Origin: Draconibacterium aestuarii
GTDB lineage: Bacteria > Bacteroidota > Bacteroidia > Bacteroidales > Prolixibacteraceae
NCBI GenBank assembly: GCA_026671195.1
Contig: JAPOHD010000009.1
Coordinates: forward strand, 1 to 64,000
DNA length: 64,000 bases
Direction of reading: 5' to 3'
In this document: piece after piece, positions 63,741 to 64,000 of the stretch
Layout: every line of letters starts with the position of its first letter
Position numbering within the stretch: the first letter of the stretch is position 1
The notes under the pieces: generated by a model
Seen by the model: the letters and a program-made list of their open reading frames with translations, nothing else
Told to the model about the DNA's origin: nothing
Databases searched by the model: none
Translations under genes and position numbers: made by a program

Positions 63741-64000
63741 TTAATCTATTCCCCAGTTTTTATTGGGTTCGCTTCCCATTTCGAATACTAATTCCCCACC
63801 TTTAACAATTTCATCATGTTTTATCCAGGACCGATTAAGTGGTTTCCCGTTAAATGAAGCCGACTGGATGAAAATATTTGTATCGGATAAATTCTTCGCC
63901 TCGATGCTGAACACTTTATTGTATGGATTAATAGTAACTTTCCTAAAAATTGGAGCAGTAAGCTGATAAACAGGATTTCCGGGACAAACCTGATATAATC
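63741..64000 (-). CDS. GH92 family glycosidase, C-terminal end (cut by window)
   Basis: Only the last 86 codons are in the window. They read QVCPGNPVYQLTAPIF, then NLSDTNIFIQSASFNGKPL and ELVFEMGSEPNKNWG, the C-terminal beta-sandwich shared with the two other GH92 genes. The gene starts beyond base 64000. It lies 121 bp upstream of the alpha-galactosidase-like gene, so the locus extends further to the right. Confidence 0.9.
   Translation of the reverse strand, partial: LYQVCPGNPVYQLTAPIFRKVTINPYNKVFSIEAKNLSDTNIFIQSASFNGKPLNRSWIKHDEIVKGGELVFEMGSEPNKNWGID

Overview
The window looks like a chromosome segment of a low-GC Bacteroidota bacterium, probably a marine or anaerobic member of Bacteroidia of the Marinilabiliales/Prolixibacteraceae type (this rank is inference). 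The grounds are a SusC/SusD pair, many Bacteroidota-type lipoproteins, GH92/GH78/GH36-like enzymes, promoters of the form TTTG-N18/19-TAnnTTTG, and few Shine-Dalgarno sequences. No rRNA or tRNA gene is visible.

Bases 1-16000 are mostly housekeeping. A serpin lacking its N-terminus and a lipoprotein come first. They are followed by a FadL-type porin, dihydrolipoyl dehydrogenase, the MeaB GTPase, a DUF1573 protein, a histidine kinase/response regulator pair with a short TauE-like protein, rpmH (too short for ordinary ORF calling), a PASTA-rluD-ddl operon and dnaB. Bases 16100-28500 are accessory. They hold an IS200/IS605-type transposase between nested inverted repeats, an exported protein of the family often labelled asparagine synthetase B, a membrane-anchored PQQ propeller, and a 150-bp imperfect palindrome. 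Next come a WG-repeat protein and a PD-(D/E)XK-like protein separated by an attC-like site, an array of 42-bp hairpin repeats, a stand-alone YedF-type DsrE protein, and a radical-SAM/SPASM operon with three small unrecognised proteins. That operon lies between two 199-bp direct repeats.

Bases 28800-64000 are almost wholly on the minus strand. First is a susC-susD pair whose predicted promoter overlaps a perfect 12-bp palindrome. Next is a six-gene operon: a giant PQQ-propeller/methyltransferase-like/malectin-like protein, a lipoprotein, a one-helix protein, an FtsX-type ABC permease, its ATPase and a TonB-dependent receptor. The last 20 kb is a glycan-degradation locus with a BNR/sialidase-like protein, a CxxCH-PD40-TPR protein, a beta-helix GH28-like protein, three GH92 proteins (one cut by the window end), a GH78 alpha-L-rhamnosidase, an unrecognised probable TIM-barrel protein, an alpha-galactosidase-like GH36 protein and a metallophosphatase. 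A lysoplasmalogenase-like/glycerophosphodiesterase pair sits inside it.

The glycan locus probably strips rhamnose, mannose and galactose from a complex heteroglycan or glycoconjugate, with SusC/D importing the products (inference). The strongest candidates for undescribed biology are the PQQ/ABC/TonB operon, the repeat-flanked radical-SAM operon, and the integron-cassette-like arrangement around 20.7-23.4 kb.
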